Part shown: positions 60,561 to 64,000 of the stretch, in pieces
Numbering within the stretch: the first letter of the stretch is position 1
Layout of the letters: each line of letters begins with the position of its first letter
Assembly: GCF_000425385.1 (NCBI RefSeq)
Contig: NZ_KE384358.1
Span: forward strand, 379,623-443,622
DNA from: Pseudoduganella violaceinigra DSM 15887
GTDB lineage: Bacteria; Pseudomonadota; Gammaproteobacteria; Burkholderiales; Burkholderiaceae_D
Length of the DNA: 64,000 nucleotides
Direction of reading: 5' to 3'
The notes under the pieces: model-generated
The model's input: only the letters and a program-made list of their open reading frames with translations
The model's database searches: none
What the model was told of the DNA's origin: nothing
Translations under genes and position numbers: made by a program

Positions 60561-61445
60561 TTAAACGGTGCCAGGGCGCAGCGGCACAAAGTGGCAGTCT
60601 TCCAGTGTTTGGCGCACCCATTCGTTCTTGCTGACACGGGTCACCAGTTCGAGATGCTGGGTGCGGGCCCCGACCGGGGCGACCAGGCGGCCGCCGATAT
60701 TCAATTGATCCAGCAAGGCCTGCGGCACTTCCAGGCCGGCGGCGGCAAGGATGATGCCATCGAATGGCGCCGCCTGCGGCAAGCCTAGCATACCATCTCC
60801 GTAGTGCAAGCGCAGATTCGGCACGCGCATGGGGCGCAGGTTGGCCTTGGCCAGTTCATGCAATGGCTTGATGCGCTCGATCGAGAAGACCTGCTTCGCC
60901 ACGCACGCCAGCACCGCCGCCTGATAGCCGCAGCCGGTGCCGATTTCCAGCACGCGCTGCAAGTCCTGGCCGGCGCGCATCACCTCGATCATGCGCGCCA
61001 CGATATAAGGCTGCGAAATGGTCTGGTGGTGGCCGATCGGGAGGGAGGCGTCGATATAGGCCTGCGGCGCCAACCCTTCGTCCATGAACAGATGGCGCGG
61101 CACGGTGTCGAGCGCGCCCAGCACCACCGGGTCGGCGACCCCCTGCCGGGCCACGCGCTGCACCATGGCGCGCCGCACACCGTCCGACACCAGCGCGTGC
61201 TGGCGCGGCGCGGCGACCGGCGCCGGCTGCACCTGGGCGCGCTCCTGGGCGTAGGAGTGGGAGCGCGAAGGCGATGCCACCGGCTGCGGCGGGCGCCAGC
61301 CGCCCGGACTGGCAGCGGCCGTGCGCGCGGCGTTCTGGGTGGCCGTTTGTGGCGTGGCCACGCTGTTGTAGACCGGCTTTTTCGCCGGGCTCTTGTCGGT
61401 GATGGAAGACAGGGGCAGCGGGAAAGTGCGGGTCTTGTCGCTCAT
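60561..61445 (-). CDS. pcm: Protein-L-isoaspartate O-methyltransferase with N-terminal extension
   Basis: 294 aa, against about 210 in most bacteria. Residues about 85-294 are the Pcm core: the ISQPYIVARM region, SAM motif VLEIGTGCGYQAAVLA and post-motif DGIILAAAG. The first 80 residues are a low-complexity Ala/Pro/Gln-rich extension with no motif. It repairs isoaspartyl residues. The ATG overlaps the surE stop by 4 nt (ATGA). Confidence 0.94.
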   Translation of the reverse strand: MSDKTRTFPLPLSSITDKSPAKKPVYNSVATPQTATQNAARTAAASPGGWRPPQPVASPSRSHSYAQERAQVQPAPVAAPRQHALVSDGVRRAMVQRVARQGVADPVVLGALDTVPRHLFMDEGLAPQAYIDASLPIGHHQTISQPYIVARMIEVMRAGQDLQRVLEIGTGCGYQAAVLACVAKQVFSIERIKPLHELAKANLRPMRVPNLRLHYGDGMLGLPQAAPFDGIILAAAGLEVPQALLDQLNIGGRLVAPVGARTQHLELVTRVSKNEWVRQTLEDCHFVPLRPGTV

Positions 61446-62179
61446 GCGATGGCCTTTGCCAAGGCGTCGAGCTGCTGGCGATGGGTCAGGTCAATCTGCA
61501 GCGGCGTCAGCGACACGCGTCCATTGGCGACGGCGTGGAAGTCGGTGCCTTCGCCCGCATCCTTGCAGGCGCCCGGCGGGCCGATCCAGTAAATCTCGCG
61601 GCCGCGCGGGTCGAGCGCCTTGACCACGGGTTCGGCCTGGTGGCGCCGGCCCAGGCGGGTCGGGGTCAAGGGCCCCAGTTGCTCGTAGGGCAGCGCAGGG
61701 ATGTTCACATTCAGCAGATAGGGCCGCTCCAGCAGCTCCAGGTAGCGCTCGACCAGTTCGCGCGCCACGCGGGCGGCGGCATCGATGTTGGCCCAGCCAT
61801 ATGATCCTTGCGAGAAAGCAATTGCCGGCACACCGAACAGATAGCCTTCCGTCGCGGCGGCCACCGTGCCGGAGTACAAGGTGTCGTCGCCCATATTCGG
61901 GCCGTTGTTGATGCCCGAGACCACCAGGTCCGGTACATAGTCCAGCAAGCCGGTCAGGGCCACGTGGACGCAGTCGGTCGGCGTTCCATTGACAAAATAG
62001 AAACCATTGGCTGCCTGGTGCACCGACAGGGGCCGGTCCAGGGTGAGCGAATTGGAGGCGCCGGACCGGTTGCTGTCGGGCGCCACAACCACGATATCGG
62101 CGATAGGCTGCAGGGCTTCCGCCAGCGCATTGATGCCAGGCGCCAGGTAGCCGTCGTCATTACTGATCAGAATTCTCAT
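61442..62179 (-). CDS. surE: 5'/3'-nucleotidase SurE
   Basis: 245 aa from the ATG at 62179 (MRILISNDDG). Metal ligands lie in NDDG, SNRSGASNSLT, and SGINNGPNMGDD. SurE is a divalent-metal nucleotidase and exopolyphosphatase important in stationary phase. It heads the surE-pcm-nlpD-rpoS block; the frame is open for 75 codons upstream but that part has no family similarity. Confidence 0.96.
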   Translation of the reverse strand: MRILISNDDGYLAPGINALAEALQPIADIVVVAPDSNRSGASNSLTLDRPLSVHQAANGFYFVNGTPTDCVHVALTGLLDYVPDLVVSGINNGPNMGDDTLYSGTVAAATEGYLFGVPAIAFSQGSYGWANIDAAARVARELVERYLELLERPYLLNVNIPALPYEQLGPLTPTRLGRRHQAEPVVKALDPRGREIYWIGPPGACKDAGEGTDFHAVANGRVSLTPLQIDLTHRQQLDALAKAIA

Positions 62180-62218
62180 ACAGGGAATTTTACCTGAAGC
62201 AACGCGGAAAAAATGAAG

Positions 62219-62263
62219 GGGAAGCTGCGAAAACAGGGGAATCCCCCTGTTTCTCAGCTTCCC
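62219..62263. terminator. Long hairpin upstream of surE
   Basis: GGGAAGCTG (62219-62227) pairs with CAGCTTCCC (62255-62263), and inside it AAACAGGGG pairs with CCCCTGTTT, making a 45-nt two-part stem without a T run. It lies 15 nt after the ATPase gene stop (62278) and 40 nt before the surE ATG, so it likely insulates surE from the TIR operon. Confidence 0.7.
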
Positions 62264-62277
62264 TGCAATGAAGTCCT

Positions 62278-63318
62278 TTACATCGCCACCGGTAGCGGCC
62301 AGTAGCCGGTGCGTTCCTGCTCGAGCGGCATGGGGTGGTGGTTGTTCAGCCCCGCCGTCGCGGAGGGCAGCCTGTGCCAGGGGCAGAGGCCGCCGTGAAA
62401 CCATTGCATGAACGCCTCATAACCCTGCCGCAGGGCCGGCGCGGGCATCGGTTCGCCGCTGGCCAGGCTGGCGCAGTGCGGCAGTTGCACGGCGTCGAAA
62501 TAGCCTTCCAGCGACAGCCAGGGCAGGCCGTACGCCTGGGCCAGCATGCGCTCGAACAGCGGCTGGTAGCCGGCGTCGCCGCGCCGCCACAGCAGGCATT
62601 GCGCCTCGTCCGCAAGGTCGACGCGGGACGGCAGCGGATAGACCAGCAATTGGCGCTGCTCGTCTTCGTGGCTGCTGCGGTAGCCGGTGGCGCGCGCCAC
62701 CAGATCCTGCAGGCCGTCCAGGTTCTGCCGGTTGGGCGCGAACACCAGCACCAGCCGGGTCGGCAGCAAGGTGGTGCAGATGGCGGCGCAGTCCGCCCGC
62801 CCGCTGCGGGCGTCGACCAGGACGTGCTCGAAATGGCGCGCCAGCCGCGCGGCAAAGGTGCGGAACAGCGCGGGGCAGGCGTCGAACAGTCCTTGCCAGT
62901 CGATCATTGCCGCGCGTTCCGCGTGGCCGCCGTCGCACCGCCCAGCGCGCAGCAGCCAGAGAGGAAGGTCGTCGCATGCCCGCACCAGGTACTGCTCCCA
63001 GCGCACCGAGTCCAGCACGGCTTCGGCCAGCGCCTCGTCGCTGGCATAGCGGCCGGCGCGCTCCTGCAACTGCTCGCGGCATGCCTCGAACAGCTCCAGC
63101 ACCCCGGGGGCACGCGGCGCACCAGGGAAATAGTACTGCAGGCCCGGTGCCTCCAGGTCCCAGTCCACCAGCAGCACCGGGGCTGTCCTGCGCTGCGCCA
63201 GCAAATACCCGAGATTGGCCAGCGCCATGGTGCGGCCCACGCCGCCTTTATAGGAATAGAAAGTGGTGACTTCGCCGGCTGCGGGCAGCTGCGGCAGGTG
63301 CAGGCGTAGGAATTCCAT
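62278..63318 (-). CDS. KGGVGR-variant P-loop ATPase (ParA/MinD-like), TIR-associated
   Basis: 346 aa from the ATG at 63318, where the protein reads MEFLRLHLPQLPA and the P-loop follows at 24-30. The deviant Walker A YKGGVGRT keeps the signature Lys24 of the MinD/ParA class but has Arg29 where the usual P-loop Lys is. Walker A' DWDLEAPGLQ and Walker B HVLVDARSG are clear. The C-terminal 100 residues are Trp/His/Pro-rich and have no named domain. It is downstream of, and 23 nt from, a TIR-domain gene on the same strand. The KGGVGR variant with a TIR partner points to a signalling or anti-phage system instead of chromosome segregation; this is an inference from gene pairing. Confidence 0.83.
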   Translation of the reverse strand: MEFLRLHLPQLPAAGEVTTFYSYKGGVGRTMALANLGYLLAQRRTAPVLLVDWDLEAPGLQYYFPGAPRAPGVLELFEACREQLQERAGRYASDEALAEAVLDSVRWEQYLVRACDDLPLWLLRAGRCDGGHAERAAMIDWQGLFDACPALFRTFAARLARHFEHVLVDARSGRADCAAICTTLLPTRLVLVFAPNRQNLDGLQDLVARATGYRSSHEDEQRQLLVYPLPSRVDLADEAQCLLWRRGDAGYQPLFERMLAQAYGLPWLSLEGYFDAVQLPHCASLASGEPMPAPALRQGYEAFMQWFHGGLCPWHRLPSATAGLNNHHPMPLEQERTGYWPLPVAM

Positions 63319-63341
63319 GGTGCTCTTTCTTTCAGTGGTTA

Positions 63342-63947
63342 TCAGCGTGGGAAGTGCGGCGGCGCCGGCGGGCGCCACTCCGGCGGAACCGGCGGCAGCG
63401 CGAACTCCCGGCAGTCGTGGCCCGGCGGAATACTGGCCTTCAGGCAGTGGTAGTGCATCGTGATACGGTCCACGATGCGCCGGATATCGGGCAGGAAATC
63501 GGGGTTGGTCTTCAAGTCCCCGGTGGCCAGCGTGTAGCGCGAAAAGTCCACATACATGCCAGGCTCGCTGATCTGGCGCGGCAGGCAAAGCGGGTGGCGG
63601 GTCATGATGACGGGGATGATCAGGTGGCTGGGCAGCTCGTACCAGGCGCCGCGCTCGGCCTCGATCATCTGCATGGCGGCGAATTCGCGCCGCGTGTACG
63701 GGTGGGCCTCATATTTGGGCGTATAGATCATGATCATCGACACGCTCTGGCACATGGCCATGGCGATGCGGCGGTCGATGTCGTCGCCGCCCCCCAGCTG
63801 CTCGCTGTCGACAAAGAGTTCGGTCTCGTTGTCGAAATGGGGCTCAAGGTAGCACTTCAAGGCATCGACCAGGTCGTCCTTGAAGCGGCTCATATATGCG
63901 TGCTGGCCATGCGCGTAACTGAAAAAGCAGCCGTACCGGATACTCAT
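63342..63947 (-). CDS. TIR-domain protein
   Basis: 201 aa. TIR fold: box 1 CFFSYAHGQ (7-15), LFVDSEQLGGGDDI as the box 2 region, and the helix after IYTPKYEAHPYTRREF where Glu88 lies at the position of the catalytic Glu of TIR NADases. Whether it cleaves NAD, makes a signal or only binds is not shown. The C-terminus after residue 165 is Pro-rich. The start has GGGGAGG 8 nt upstream. It precedes the KGGVGR ATPase gene. Only 53 bases remain upstream inside the window, so further operon genes may be missing. Confidence 0.85.
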   Translation of the reverse strand: MSIRYGCFFSYAHGQHAYMSRFKDDLVDALKCYLEPHFDNETELFVDSEQLGGGDDIDRRIAMAMCQSVSMIMIYTPKYEAHPYTRREFAAMQMIEAERGAWYELPSHLIIPVIMTRHPLCLPRQISEPGMYVDFSRYTLATGDLKTNPDFLPDIRRIVDRITMHYHCLKASIPPGHDCREFALPPVPPEWRPPAPPHFPR

Positions 63948-64000
63948 GGCAATTGCCTCCCCTGCCCGCCCAATGTACGCCGCCCAGCGCGCTGAACTTT

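Noticed and set aside
62278..63318. Chromosome or plasmid partition ParA
   Set aside because: No ParB or parS-like sites are nearby, and the P-loop has Arg in place of the essential Lys.
62278..63947. Thoeris system
   Set aside because: A TIR protein is present, but no SIR2/macro-SLOG ThsA-type effector is seen. The partner is a KGGVGR ATPase, so the pair does not fit Thoeris as defined, within the visible sequence.

Overview
The window reads as chromosomal DNA of a high-GC betaproteobacterium. The closest fit is Oxalobacteraceae of the Massilia/Duganella/Telluria group. This rests on gene order (hfq-hflX-hflK-hflC-hisZ-purA, der-bamB-yfgM-hisS-ispG-rodZ-pilW-rlmN-ndk, rpoS-nlpD-pcm-surE), a Neisseria-type porin, and GGGTCTGACCC-type dispersed palindromes. 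The genus is an inference from layout, not from a database search.

Region 1 (1-9.8 kb) is mostly accessory and envelope genes: a cut-off DUF748 protein, a DUF6351 lipoprotein, a frameshifted and deleted serine hydrolase, a TetR regulator with its alpha/beta hydrolase, a solute-binding protein, a porin, a SEL1/TPR protein with an in-frame hexamer repeat, and a BNR-propeller lipoprotein.

Region 2 (9.8-34 kb) is punctuated by three near-identical tRNA-Asn(GTT) genes, all on the minus strand (10.2, 27.0 and 32.7 kb), plus a 3' half tRNA-Asn at 25.9 kb. Each is followed by an intrinsic terminator and then by a small or accessory gene. Between them lie a TonB-dependent receptor, a cupin, a subtilisin-like protease, an ABC export operon (periplasmic protein, ATPase, FtsX-type permease, LolA-like protein, outer-membrane protein) convergent with a LytS/LytTR two-component pair, a DUF3334 (CheX-like) protein and two beta-lactamase-family hydrolases. 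Two paralogous signal-peptidase-I-like proteins sit directly behind tRNA-Asn copies. Both lack the catalytic Ser and the catalytic Lys, so they look like pseudoproteases. This is the most unusual feature of the window.

Region 3 (32.8-62.2 kb) is core housekeeping: amino acid aminotransferase, uvrB, a 1-Cys peroxiredoxin behind a 42-nt hairpin, MarC, a phosphoribosyltransferase, then a long minus-strand block. That block covers nucleotide and histidine metabolism (purA, hisZ), membrane protein quality control (hflK/hflC), RNA and ribosome functions (hfq, hflX, der, rlmN, rlmD, hisS), outer-membrane assembly (bamB, yfgM), isoprenoid synthesis (ispG), cell shape (rodZ), type IV pili (pilW), ndk and the stationary-phase block surE-pcm-nlpD-rpoS.

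Region 4 (62.2-64 kb) is a two-gene accessory operon pairing a TIR-domain protein with a P-loop ATPase carrying the KGGVGR variant. This is a candidate conflict or signalling module, and it lies at the window edge so its full extent is not visible.
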